NCBI GenBank assembly: GCA_950097015.1 | Contig: CATNEN010000007.1 | Coordinates: 372,001 to 436,000, forward strand | Reading direction: 5' to 3' | Source of the DNA: Macrostomum hystrix | Taxonomy: Eukaryota; Platyhelminthes; Macrostomidae | Length of the DNA: 64,000 nt | Part shown: positions 1-10,390 of the stretch, one piece after another | Layout: each line of letters starts with the position of its first letter | Position numbering within the stretch: position 1 is the stretch's first letter | The notes under the pieces: generated by a model | Seen by the model: the letters and a program-made list of their open reading frames with translations, nothing else | Told to the model about the DNA's origin: nothing | The model's database searches: none | Position numbers and translations under genes: made by a program

Positions 1-476
1 TCGGCCTTTCTAGTCGAGATCGAGTCGTTCAGCGTGAGCACAGGTGTACTCACCGTCAGCTCAGACGGCAAGGTACTGTTCCATGGATCCAGCCTGCGAA
101 AGTTTGAGTCCAGTCTGGTAACGCCCTCTAAATCGCTGAAGGTCCGCTTCGACGCCAACGGCGACCCGTCGCTCAGTTCCGGTGTCACTCTGCGAGTTCG
201 CAGCTTCGGCTCCGACGGCTGCCCGCCCGGCTGGACGAGTTTCAACGGATCCTGCTACGGCACCAGCCGCACCAGCGGCTTCCTGGACTTCGGCGGTGCT
301 CAGAGGGCCTGCAACAGCCTGCGGGCCAACCTCATGCAGCGGCCACCTGGCTACAATGGCAGCATCAGGGCTCTAGTTCGCAGCCTGCCATTCACCTGGA
401 CTTTCTCTTGGGCGGGACTGACGGATTTGGAGAGTCGCTTCTCGCCAAAGTGGATGGACGGCCGATCTGAGGACAG
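1..476 (+). CDS. Partial exon of a CUB plus C-type-lectin-domain protein
   Basis: The frame is open from the first base, so the exon starts outside the window. The first ~65 residues resemble the second half of a CUB domain (an SLKVRFDANGD block, then SSGVTLRVRSF). From about base 214 a C-type lectin-like domain begins with GCPPGWTSFNGSCY and runs to a WAGLTD block, the usual WIGL position. The second half of the lectin fold, with the WND and last cysteine motifs, must lie in a later exon that is not visible. The exon probably ends at 476 with a GC donor (AG|GCAAGT), because reading on meets a stop at 487-489 inside a SINE. Such proteins are normally secreted or membrane-anchored and bind glycans or other proteins. 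The ligand cannot be told. Confidence 0.75.
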
Positions 477-487
477 GCAAGTTTTTT

Positions 488-797
488 AAAACGGTCTATC
501 GCGTTTGCCTCTCGCACCAAAGTCCCTGAGACATTTTTTTGTGGCGCAGCCTCAGATATTAAGGGCTTGTAGTAAAATTTACGCCCCTACGGGCCAACCT
601 CGAAGGCACAGTGGCTATGAGAAAGTCAGGGTAGATGCACACACCTGTGTGAGCGTGTGTCTGCGTACAGTATCTGTGAGTGTGTGCTCAGGAGTCAGCG
701 GAATGGGCAGAATTGCCTCCTCGCTGGCTGCGGGTCTGGTGTCACCAAATGATGTTCCATTGCCCGCAGCCCTCCTGTAATCATCATTATTATTACA
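488..797 (+). repeat. tRNA-derived SINE copy, head truncated
   Basis: This matches the 58581-58952 reference copy: the block after the tRNA head (TTTGCCTCTCGCACC), the central GAGAAAGTCAG and GGAGTCAGCG blocks, and an ATT-rich tail. The tRNA A box is missing or degraded. The copy begins only about 12 bases after the predicted donor at 477. Confidence 0.8.
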
Positions 798-899
798 GGC
801 CTGTAAATTATTTGTAATGAAGAAATATATACTTGCGGCATTAAATAAAAAAATGTTGCAAAAGCATAATAAAATAATATTTGTTTAAATATGGTAGTA

Positions 900-3334
900 C
901 TAGCTTTTTTTGCCCGTTGTTTTTGGGGCAGAAATTTAAAGCAAAGCAGTAAGCAATTCACGTCTCTGTATTAACTTTATAGTGAAGGTCACCATTTATT
1001 TATTTACTGCATGAATGAAAAGTGAAGAGTTTGTTTAAGGGCGTACTGGCTCTGACAGCCAGTCAACGTCAGCATATCGAACCATCAGGTTCGGGTAAAC
1101 TTTTGCCTTGAGCTCCTGCACTGACTGCACAATGGTTCCGATTGTAGCGATCGATGACTGCCCATTCTCTGTGCTAATCTCCAGCAGACCATTGCCGATT
1201 CGCAATAGATTGGCAGAGAACTCATGAGCTGTTTCGTCTCCTTGAATTGTAGCTCTCATGTTTGTTCGTAGGTGCAACTTCACAACCGATGGCCACAGGT
1301 GAGATGATTTTAGGAAAGCATTAATCTCATCAGCAGGAGTGCCTCGCGGAATCACAGGCAGCGTCTGTCTAAAGTCTCCAGACAGCAGCAGAGTGACACC
1401 ACCCATCAGTTGATTGCTATTGCGCAGGTCTTTCAAAGTTAAGTTGAGTGCTTCAAATGCCAGTTTGTGGGACATGGTACACTCATCCCAGACGATAAGC
1501 TTGCAAGCCTGAAGCACTCTGGCAGTGCCTGTGTTTTTCTTGATGTTGCACAGCGGATTCTCCGCTCAAGACAGATCAAGCGGCAACTTCAGTGCTGAGT
1601 GGGCAGTGCGACCGCCTGGCAGCAAGGTGGCTGTAATTCCAGAGGAAGCTGCAGCAATGGCAACGTCGCCTCGTTGCCTGACCTTTGCCAGAAGGAGGTT
1701 GATTAGAAATTTTTTTCCTGTGCCACCTGGAGCATCAAGAAAAACCATGCCACCAACGTTGTTGTTGACTCTGCGCAATAGCTCGCGGTACGCCTCTAGC
1801 TGCTCAGGCATGAGTCGGGGCTCATTCTCCTCTATGAACTGTCCCAGCTGCTCCTGGTCATCCAGCTCTTCCAGCAGTCCCAGTCGCTGACATGCTTCAT
1901 GAAAAGTTTGGCAGGTATGGCCTTCCACCGTTCTAATGTGTCTAAATGACGTCGGACCAATCACGGTGTGTAGCAGGTAGTAGCATTCACTGTGGTTTGG
2001 GTGCACCGTGTACTCTGGCTAATGCATCAGTCTGTCGTATTTCAGGATGGCCTGGAACTGCAGCGCCTTGAACCCGCCGCTTCCATCCTTTCGAAGAGGC
2101 GTTCCATGTGTAATAGGCAGGCACCTGGTGGTACAGCAAAGTCCTGGCAAAGGGGTCTTCAGCGCACAACTTGAAGAAAGCAGTAAGAGTAGTGTCCTGT
2201 GGCCTTTGAGCACGCTGCTGGATGTTCTCCTCCGTAAAGTATACTCTCTGACCGTTTTCCAGGTGCACACTGAGGTGCATGACAGTTGGGTGGCGTTCAT
2301 GAATAGAGAATCCGAAGATTCGCCACATTGCCACGTTAGAGCTGATACCTTCCGCTCTTGAAGCGATTGACTTCGTCAAATTCGTTTACTATGCCTCCAG
2401 GTCCCTCAATGTTGAACACTGCTTGGTCGCTACCCTTGTTCACGTACTTGCAAATGTACTTGATTGATTTAACAGAGTTGCAGTACTCAACGTTGATGTG
2501 TGGATTGAACACCTTGGACAGTAGCGGGCAGTAGGGAACGACCCATCTGTTGTCCAGATCGATCTCTTCATTCCCATGGCTGCATAGAATAATGCGAGTG
2601 GTAAAGCCGCCATCCTCACGTGATCTCCGTCGATACAGCGGATAACCGTCTTGTATTTTAGCAAAGCACTGTACGCCAGCCTCTCTCTTTCTTCTATCCC
2701 AGGCTGGCTGGAGAGAAATATTGACCGGAGAGCCCTGCGCACTGGGACGCCACCGCACTCACCGCACTCAGTCTCAGTGCTGCTTGGGGGCCAGTAGACA
2801 GTCTAGGGGTTTGGGCTGTGTACATTCACGGCTTGAAATGCAATGTACAGTCTGGGGCTTCGGCGCCCGGGGAAGGGAGGGGGTGGCTGTATTAAAATTT
2901 GGCCCGCAGAGTGGCGGAGGGGAGTTGGGGTGGCTGTCCTCGGAAAACAAAAAGTGACTCACTTTGAGATGATGCAGCTTTGCTCTGGATTGAGTAGAGA
3001 TGTTCAAAATTGACAGCATTGTTGGAAAACATGTAAAGTGTAAGTGGATCAAATTTGGAGAAAATCTGACAAAGTGGGGCGACGATATGTCGAATTGAGT
3101 GATTTTTTGACGATTTTTGAGCAGTTTTTTGCACTTTTGAGCAGGAAGGAAATGATTTTTCTGGAATTTGAGTAGCCTATTGCACTCAGCGTAGGTGGTT
3201 TTAGGTATGTGCAAAGTTTGGTGCGATTTGGTTGAGCGGTTTCGGCGTCTATAAAGACAAAAGGTTGCACACACACACACACACACACACACAGACAGAC
3301 AGACAGACAGAGTTTTCACTTTTATATATATAGA
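900..3334 (-). mobile_element. Helitron copy A, internally deleted
   Basis: On the minus strand the element begins with TC (bases 3334-3333) followed by TATATATATAAAAGTGAAAA and a CTGT/GT microsatellite. It ends in CTAG at 903-900, preceded by a TGCCC...GGGCA hairpin and an A-rich spacer. It is followed by T, as expected for insertion between A and T. At 2.4 kb it is far shorter than an autonomous Helitron. Only the end of the Rep domain and parts of the Pif1-like helicase remain. Its 5' end touches the 3' end of copy B directly. Confidence 0.9.
1035..2758 (-). pseudogene. Broken Helitron Rep/Pif1-helicase remains (copy A)
   Basis: Four overlapping minus-strand reading-frame pieces cover this stretch. 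The most upstream (2758-2336) carries the end of the HUH Rep domain, including YICKYVNKG with the two spaced tyrosines typical of Helitron Rep. The HUH histidine motif itself is absent. The next pieces (2379-1987 and 2006-1566) lead into a Pif1-like helicase with a Walker A-like APGGTGKKF, unusual in having KF where KT/KS is normal. The last (1517-1035) has the Walker B-like LIVWDECTM and SGDFRQTLPVI. Frames are broken between pieces, and a segment present in copy B is deleted where copy A reads RLGLLEELDDQEQ. No active enzyme could be made. Confidence 0.85.
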
Positions 3335-3639
3335 CTAGCTTTTTTTGCCCGTTGTTTTTGGGGCAGAAATTTAAAGCAAAGCAGTAAGCAATTCACGTCT
3401 CTGTATTAACTTTATAGTGAAGGTCACCATTTATTCATTTACTGCATTAATGAAAAGTGAAGAGTTTGTTTAAGGGCGTTTTAAGTAAAAAATAAGTGAA
3501 AAGTTTGTCCAAACAGCCCCCTCTTGATTACTTCTTTAGAAACATGTCTCTTAGCCACTCCTCTATACAGTCAGTGGCAGATCCAGGAATTTTGTTTTGG
3601 AGCGGTCTGTCAGGGGAGCGCCATGAGAATCACAGAGGG

Positions 3640-3755
3640 GGTGCCAGCGGCCGAAAAAGGGCGCCAGGAGCCAAGAAAGGGCGCCAGCGGCTGAAAAACG
3701 GGAGCCAGCGACTGAAAAAGGGGCGCCAGCGGCCGAAAAGGGGCGCCAGTGCTGT
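3640..3755 (+). repeat. Short GC-rich tandem repeat inside Helitron B
   Basis: About five imperfect copies of a ~20-base unit of the type GGGCGCCAGCGGCCGAAAAA. It fills the deletion gap between the helicase fragment and the 3' end of Helitron B. Nearby at 3570 a CAGTGGCAGATCCAGG string resembles a DNA-transposon terminal repeat, but no partner was seen. Confidence 0.6.
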
Positions 3756-3759
3756 GACT

Positions 3760-4641
3760 GGCTCTGCGCAATAGCTCGCGGTACGCCTCTAGCTGCTCAG
3801 GCATGAGTCGGGGCTCATTCTCCTCTATGAACTGTCCCAGCTGCTCCTGGTCATAGCCTCTTTCTCGCAGCATCTCCCTGCACAGGTTGTCCTGTTGTCC
3901 TGTCCTGTTTGCTTTTGGGAGTCCAAAAGAATCTAGATAGCGATCGGTCAACTCCAGCACCTTGTCCTCAATGCGCAGCAGGGCCTCGTTAAACACTGCT
4001 TCTGTGAATGGCAACTCTGGCTCCTGAGCCACGAATCGCGCCCGGAAGAGAATGTCTTCGGCCATGGGTTCTTTGAATGTTTCCCAAAGCTGAAGTGGAT
4101 CAGAGAGACCACAGGTGGCAACCATGATGGCAAAGAGATCTCGCAGGTGACTTGGTGAGCGCACCGTTGCCGCTTCCTCCAATGTCGCTCTCCATTGAGC
4201 ATCATCTTCCAGCAGTCCCAGTCGCTGACATGCTTCATGAAAAGTTTGGCAGGTATGGCCTTCCACCGTACTAATGTGTCTAAATGACGTCGGACCAATC
4301 ACGGTGTGTAGCAATATACGCAGGTAGTAGCATTCACGGTGGTTTGGGTGCACCGTGTACACTCTGGCTAATGCATCAGTCTGTCGTATTTCAGGATGGC
4401 CCGGAACTGCAGCGCCTTGAACCCGCCGCTTCCATCCTTTCGAAGAGGCGTTCCATGTGTAATAGGCAGGCACCTGGTGGTAGAGCAAAGTCCTGGCAAA
4501 GGGGTCTTCAGCGCACAACTTGAAGAAAGCAGTAAGAGTAGTGTCCTGTGGCCTTTGAGCGGCCTCTCTCTTTCTTCTATCCCAGGCTGGCTGGAGAGAA
4601 ATATCGACCGGAGAGCCCTGCGCACTGGGACGCCACCGCAC
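3760..4641 (-). pseudogene. Helitron helicase fragment (copy B)
   Basis: One uninterrupted minus-strand frame joins the post-Rep region directly to the region before the helicase (KREA|AQRPQDT), skipping the Rep tyrosine segment kept in copy A. It retains a stretch that copy A lost (DDAQWRATLEE ... RYLDSFGLPKANRTGQQ) and stops being Helitron-like at EAYRELLRR. Beyond that the frame runs into a simple GC-rich repeat. It lacks Rep catalytic residues and the helicase Walker motifs, so it is a remnant. Confidence 0.8.
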
Positions 4642-5149
4642 TCACCGCACTCAGTCTCGGTGCTGCTTGGGGGCCAGTAGACAGTCTAGGGGTTTGGGCT
4701 GTGTACATTCACGGCTTGAAATACAATGTACAGTCTGGGGCTTCGGCGCCCGGGGAAGGGAGGGGGTGGCTGTAATAAAATTTGGCCCGCAGAGTGGCGG
4801 AGGGGAGTTGGGGTGGCTGTCCTCGGAAAACAAAAAGTGACTCACTTTGAGATGATGCAGCTTTGCTCTGGATTGAGTAGAGATGTTCAAAATTGACAGC
4901 ATTGTTGGAAAACATGTAAAGTGTAAGAGGATCAAATTTGGAGAAAATGTGACAAAGTGGGGCGACGATATGTCAAATTGGGTGATTTTTTGACGATTTT
5001 TGAGCAGTTTTTTGCACTTTTGAGCAGGAAGGAAATGATTTTTCGGGAATTTGAGTAGCCTATTGCACTCAGCGTAGGTGGTTTTAGGTATGTGCAAAGT
5101 TTGGTGCGATTTGGTTGAGCGGTTTCGGCGTCTATAAAGACAAAAGGTT

Positions 5150-5188
<39 letters not shown>

Positions 5189-5221
5189 GACAGACAGAGT
5201 TTTCACTTTTATATATATAGA

Positions 5222-8200
5222 TAGCATATAGATCAATTGCCCTTTTAGTTAGATATGTTAGCTTTTAGTTTCCTAATTTGCCAGGGACTCAGCTAACTCA
5301 ACAATGGATTTATATGATCCATTGAAACATGAAACATATGAAACATTTCTAAGAAACGATACCTACATGAATTTTACCACCACTTTGACATCAGTGGTTG
5401 ACAGCAAAGTCACTGTTAACCGGTTAACCAGACGAATAATCAAACGGCTATTTGTCCGGTTAACCGGACGAATAATCAAACGGCTATTTGTCCGGTTAAC
5501 CGGACAAATAACAACTACCTTCTATTTAATGTGAGTCAGGACACAATCTCATTAATCTATATTGTTATAACCTCGAGGACTTAGACAGCTAGAACGATAG
5601 TAAAACTAACAAAAACTTTTATTAATTATTTTAGTTTGCAGTTTGCACTCTTATCTTAGGTACCTGATAGTATGTGTGCACTACACCTTATCTTCTCTGA
5701 TCACGCAAATCCTGTGTGCTTTCTTTATTAGAAAGCAAAATATTACCTACTTTTAATTCAGTAGCAACAATGAAAATAAGGTACGCTCGTGATGATTTAC
5801 TAACAGAAGTGCTGTACAAAAGTATTTGTAATATTTATGGTTAAGGCGACGCCACAAAGTATAAAAGTTTAATAAACTTGTTCATGTTCTTACAAAATGT
5901 ACAACTTTAAACTTACCGTTAAAGATCCTCGCGCCGAGGCGGTGGTGGTCGATCTCGTAACCGTAAATTTTGAGAACGTAAAATTTGATATTTATTATTT
6001 GTGGCCTTGAAACACAAACACGAAGGTTCTACACATATGTCATAGTGACTATAGTAGCTAAAACTTTTCACGAGCTCGTTAGATCTTTTGTTAGACCTAA
6101 ATGCTAAAAAGTGAATACCAAGGTTCGAAGCACACAAGACATTGTATATTGTCTAGATGAAGAATTTTCCTGGGGCTGAAATGGAGTCCACTCCACTTTC
6201 CAGTTCAATCCAGACGTAGGCCTAATCAAGGTTTAGCTAATCCTAGGAGTCATTGTAAATTTGATAAGGGCCTGTAATAGTTAAAGCTGTTGCTAGCATA
6301 GCTTCTTTTAATCTTTCTGTTTGAATAGGCCTATGTCCAGTTTCCAATCCTAGCTAGGCCTATGCCTATAGATAGGCCTAGTCTAGAATTGTATTATTTT
6401 ATAAGCTGTTTCTATATGCGCCATATGTGCCAATAACCAATGTGTGCACTGCATAGTGCCAACGACCACCTTGTGCACTGAGTGTGCGAGGGGCCTCTGA
6501 AATTTTTCATGGCAAAGGTTAGGCCTACCTTCCTGACTTTTGGTGTAGCATTTAATTAGCTCTTATTGGCCTTTAGTTATGTCTAGCATATAATTTAAAC
6601 AAAAACTCTTTTGTTTGAGTTCTGATAGCCAGGCCTATATAATCTCTTTAAAAATATTTTTGGCTTGATAACAATTGCTCCTATGCATAAAGCATAACAA
6701 CACAGTGCTTGCTGAAACACAAACAAGTGGCAGTTGCAGGCTCCAAATGTAGGTCAAAAGAGTGTGCTACCTTGGTTTTAATATGGTATCAAAGTAGCTC
6801 TAGCCTCTGATTAGCATAGCTTAGGGTAATGTATCATCAACCGAACAAGAATGTGTATTTTTTAACCTTGAACCTAAGCTACAGATTTTCTATTTAAGAT
6901 ATGATGATAAATCAAAAGCCAAGTTATAGAAAACTGAGTTTATATCTTTCTAAAAAGTATCTGCTTTTGCTATATTGTCAATAGAAAAAAAGTTATTTGT
7001 TTTTTTCATCTAAAACTGAACAATGATTTTCATGTATCTTCAAACCAAACAGAGAATTAGATGTTTGGTTTTACAATTTGAGTAAGAGGTTTAATATTAT
7101 TTTAAGGAGTGAACTATTGTGAATGCTGTCATTTGAAAGCATTGTTCATGCTCTATAAATAACTACATTTATGGTCATTTAATTGGAAAGCAACTGCATA
7201 CACTCTTAGTCTAAAGTACACACTGAAAAAATGTTGTTAAAAAGTATGCTTTTGCAATAAAATTTTCTACTGAAAAGTCCATATCTTTCTTTCCTCTTAA
7301 TGCTTCATTGCATGTCATGACTCAGCTTGTAGATAATTTATTTGGCTTTTAAATTAGTTGTTCTGTGAAACAGAATAGCTTGTTTCTGTCTTACACAAGA
7401 CCAAGGAAGGATTCAAAATCTTTGTTCGGTTTTGAAGATACACTGTTTAGTTGATGATACCATTACCCTAGTGTTTCTAATTTCTAATTTGTCAAAAAAT
7501 TAAAACAACTTATTTTTGTTGATGATTTTGTAACAGGGCTTGTCTCTATACTTTTCTCTCAAATGGTAGCGTATCACTCGGCACGAGCGGTTTTAGCCTT
7601 CTAAGGCACTGGCTTACTATTCTCCAGTCTTTGCTGGACGTTTTCTGTGAATCAGAGGGTCACAGCCTCAAATAACCAACTCAACACTTTTCTTCTTCAG
7701 TAATAGCTTATTTGCCTTTCGCCACACTGGCACGTTGTATTATCACCACGAAAAACTTCATGCTTATATAGCATTTATCAACTTTGTTTTAATAACGCAT
7801 ATTTACTAAATTATATAAAGTATATAAAATATTTATAATATGTAATATACTATATGTATATAAAATATGTAATAAAATTTTGTAGCGCGAGAAAATAAAA
7901 AAAAACCATCACCAGCTATAATCCAGAAAAATATAGACATATTACAATTTGATTTTTAGTTTTATTAAATGAAAGTTTTGGTATAGCTTTGTGTCATTAG
8001 ATATTTTATTACAATAACATTGGAAATAAAATAAACATTCATATGAGCTGTGTTTCTGAACTCTAAAAGCTACATAAAATTACAAGCCTATGTATCAGGC
8101 CATTTTTTAATTCTCATTTTTTATTTACTTTTTTGTTATCAGGTGTTCAATCTCACTCCTCTTTAACAATTTTTGGAAATGGCGATAGAGTAAATAAATG

Positions 8201-8271
8201 GCTATTAAGTAAGCAAATACTGATTGTCATTTTTTATTTTTTTAGTTTTTTGCATGTGACACATAAAATAT
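5222..8271. other. AT-rich stretch without recognisable genes
   Basis: No convincing coding exon was found. Contents noted: a short tandem repeat with GGTTAACCGG palindromes (5398-5512); a small GC-rich island at 5925-5965 beside a possible minus-strand donor (revcomp AACG|GTAAGT at about 5917); several TAGGCCTA palindromes around 6290-6380; long AT-rich DNA; and a weak tRNA-like string at 7560-7680. The last part may include the LIPT2 promoter. Confidence 0.5.
5398..5512. repeat. Tandem repeat with GTTAACC palindromes
   Basis: A ~38-base unit (CCGGTTAACCGGACGAATAA followed by TCAAACGGCTATTTGT) is repeated twice and started a third time. Each unit carries a palindrome. The first contains an exact AACCGGTT (5418-5425), the published consensus for Grainyhead/CP2-type factors. 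Any regulatory role is inference. Confidence 0.6.
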
Positions 8272-9518
8272 ATGTATCTAACTTCACAGTCCTCACCCAG
8301 TAAGCTGGTTCGGGCCATCTGGCTCGGCCGCCTCGCCTACAAGGAGGGCCTACTGCTTCAACGATTCCACTCGGCCTTGCTGCGCAGTAGGCCACAATCA
8401 GCTGACTGCCTGCTGCTTCTGGAGCATCGGCCAGTCTACACTGTAGGCATTCGCGGCATTGATTCGGCAAACTCAGCCGACGGAGATGTCGACAGTCTGG
8501 CAGCTCGGCTGCGCGCACTCGGAGCCGAATTCCACCGGGCTGACCGGGGCGGCCTGCTCACTTTTCACGGGCCTGGACAGCTGGTGGCCTATCCCATGCT
8601 GGACCTGAGGAACCACGGCCGCAGCCTCAGGGACTATGTGTGCCGCTTGCAAAGGACCATTGTGGACTTGTGCGCCAGAGGCTACGGCCTGAAGGACGCC
8701 CGAATCACCGAGGATGTGGGAGTGTGGATCGGTGACAGAAAAGTGAGTGTTTCAAAGAAATTTTTTTTTGCTACTCTTGTTTTTCAGGTAAAAATAAATC
8801 CGTTTTTCTTGTTTCTGGTCTGTTTTGTACAAGAATTTGCACGGACAAAGCAAAAAACGGACCAGAAGAGGCTAAAAACTACTGAGCACCACGGCCCACG
8901 GACATATTTGTCCGATTGTTCACTTGCGGACATAAAAAATGGAAACCTTTTGCATTAATAAAAGTGGTCTAAAATAGACAAAATTGGACAGTATTTTCAT
9001 TTACTACATTGCAGAAATAGAAGCAGACATAAATTATGTCCTATTGCGACTGTCGTTTTTTAAGTCGTATCGAAATATCTATTTGAATCGAGGGATAGTG
9101 GGGCAATACCGTAGTGTCACCTTCGCAGATCCTCAATTTTCTTCTGTCATCTCAGATCCTTAGTAGATTTTGTCTTTTATCTGTCATATCGTTAGGTTGT
9201 GTTATCTCTCAGTGATGTAAATTAGTTCGCCCTTTGATAAACCCACTGATTCACCAGGTAGCGGCCATCGGTGTCCACGCTGCCAGCTACCTCACATCAC
9301 ACGGCCTGGCCCTGAACTGCGACGTGGATCTCAGCTGGTTTGAGCAGATCGTGCCCTGCGGCCTAGTGGGCAAGAGTGTCACTTCTCTGTCGCGGGAGCT
9401 GGGCCGGCCAGTTACCGTAGAGTCAGTTGTGCCCGTGTTCCTGAAGTCATTCAGCGCCGAGTTTGATTGCAATGTGACACTGACGCGTGCGGCCACTGCC
9501 GACTTCTGTCTGGACTGA
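8272..9518 (+). CDS. LIPT2: Lipoyl(octanoyl) transferase, mitochondrial (LipB family)
   Basis: Two exons: 8272-8742 and 9258-9518, joined in phase 0 (AAA|GTGAGT ... CACCAG|GTA), give 243 residues, near the usual size. LipB/LIPT2 moves the octanoyl group from acyl carrier protein to lipoyl-domain proteins, the first step of lipoate synthesis in mitochondria. The family signature is complete: RGGLLTFHGPGQLVAYP, then GVWIGDRK|VAAIGV with the conserved catalytic lysine right at the exon junction, HGLALNCDVDLSWFEQI, and PCGL with the catalytic cysteine. The chosen ATG gives MYLTSQSSPSKLV before the family core and leaves almost no mitochondrial presequence. A CACAG at 8285-8289 could instead be a splice acceptor with an upstream first exon. 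MRPL39 follows on the same strand. Confidence 0.93.
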
Positions 9519-9975
9519 GTCAAGTTTTTAGAATTATAACTTATTAGGCGGAACTAAATATAGTAGTAAGTGATAACTATTCGCTGCATTGTCTGGGAGA
9601 GTTGAGACAGAGTTGGGCCGCATTCGTGAGCTTCCAGGGTCGTATCGGGTTGCTAACCCCTATTGTTTGCCTATCATTTGGTCATTTATACCCAGATAAT
9701 TCAATAGGAATAGAACACTTCAAAGCTTAGAAGATGTACTGTCTCGCGCTCTTCTGTGTCTTTCCTGAGATTTAATAGCGCATTACTCACTGTTTCCTTG
9801 GATAGTACTGCGCCGCTTGTATGATAAAATTATACTCGTTACCTGTTTAGAAGTGTAATATCTTCTGATTTTTTAAAAATAGAATACGGTTTCTTTTATT
9901 GCTTGCTATGTAGAGAACACAGTCTTTTTACTTTTATACTTTTATACTTTTTTACTGAGCCGCGCCTAATAGTTA
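9519..9975. other. LIPT2 3' flank
   Basis: AT-rich intergenic DNA. No coding signal and no clear AATAAA was seen close to the LIPT2 stop. It ends where the foldback-element fragment begins. Confidence 0.5.
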
Positions 9976-10359
9976 GGCTTGATCGGTGAAATCGGAGAAA
10001 ATCACATCAGGGTGTCCATAGTGGCCTAGTTCGACCTGTTGTAGCCCTTGAAGGTCCACCAGTCCGTCTAGATAAAGGTTGGTGACCACCCAAGACAGAT
10101 GATGCAGGCACATTCGGGTGACATGCTGATCAATTTTGAAGGCCTGGCAAGGCCGCAGTGCAAATTCGTGTTTAGGGGTGTATGAAATACACTAGCGCTT
10201 ATGGGAAAATCTAATCTTCGGCCAGCTGGCGACTCGATTCTTGTTTCAGAAGATGCGCAACAAAGGTTTCCCGAGTTCTTGAGCTTCGTGGGCTTGCGTT
10301 GTTCCGTTCGGGTGCAGCAAAAAATTTGTCAAAATTTCCATCCTGGTAGTTCTACTGTT
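9976..10359 (-). mobile_element. Foldback-type element fragment upstream of MRPL39
   Basis: This matches one arm of the element at 41114-42065 (shared blocks CCGTCTAGATAAAGGT, ATGATGCAGGCACATTCGGG, CAGTGCAAATTCGTG). It ends with TAGTTCTACTGTT, the same terminal repeat. Only one arm is present. The end lies 31 bases before the first possible MRPL39 ATG. Confidence 0.75.
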
Positions 10360-10390
10360 GACTATATAATTTCAGAATTCAGCAGTCTGC

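Larger units (their letters stand above)
3335..5221 (-). mobile_element. Helitron copy B, internally deleted
   Basis: It has the same terminal sequences as copy A: TC at 5221-5220 and CTAG at 3338-3335 with the same hairpin. The 3' CTAG is followed at once by the TC of copy A. The base before its TC is A (complement of T5222), so the outer flanks of the pair are A and T, one normal Helitron target. The 5' ~0.6 kb matches copy A closely, including the AC microsatellite. The interior is differently deleted. Confidence 0.9.

Noticed and set aside
5919-6137. 72-codon minus frame next to a donor-like site
   Set aside because: The stop sits just before the donor and there are no domain features; the GC-rich part is short. 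Not enough to call an exon.
7560-7680. tRNA-like string (GCCTTCTAAGGC and GGGTCACAGCC)
   Set aside because: No clean A box or cloverleaf could be formed, and the B box is poor.
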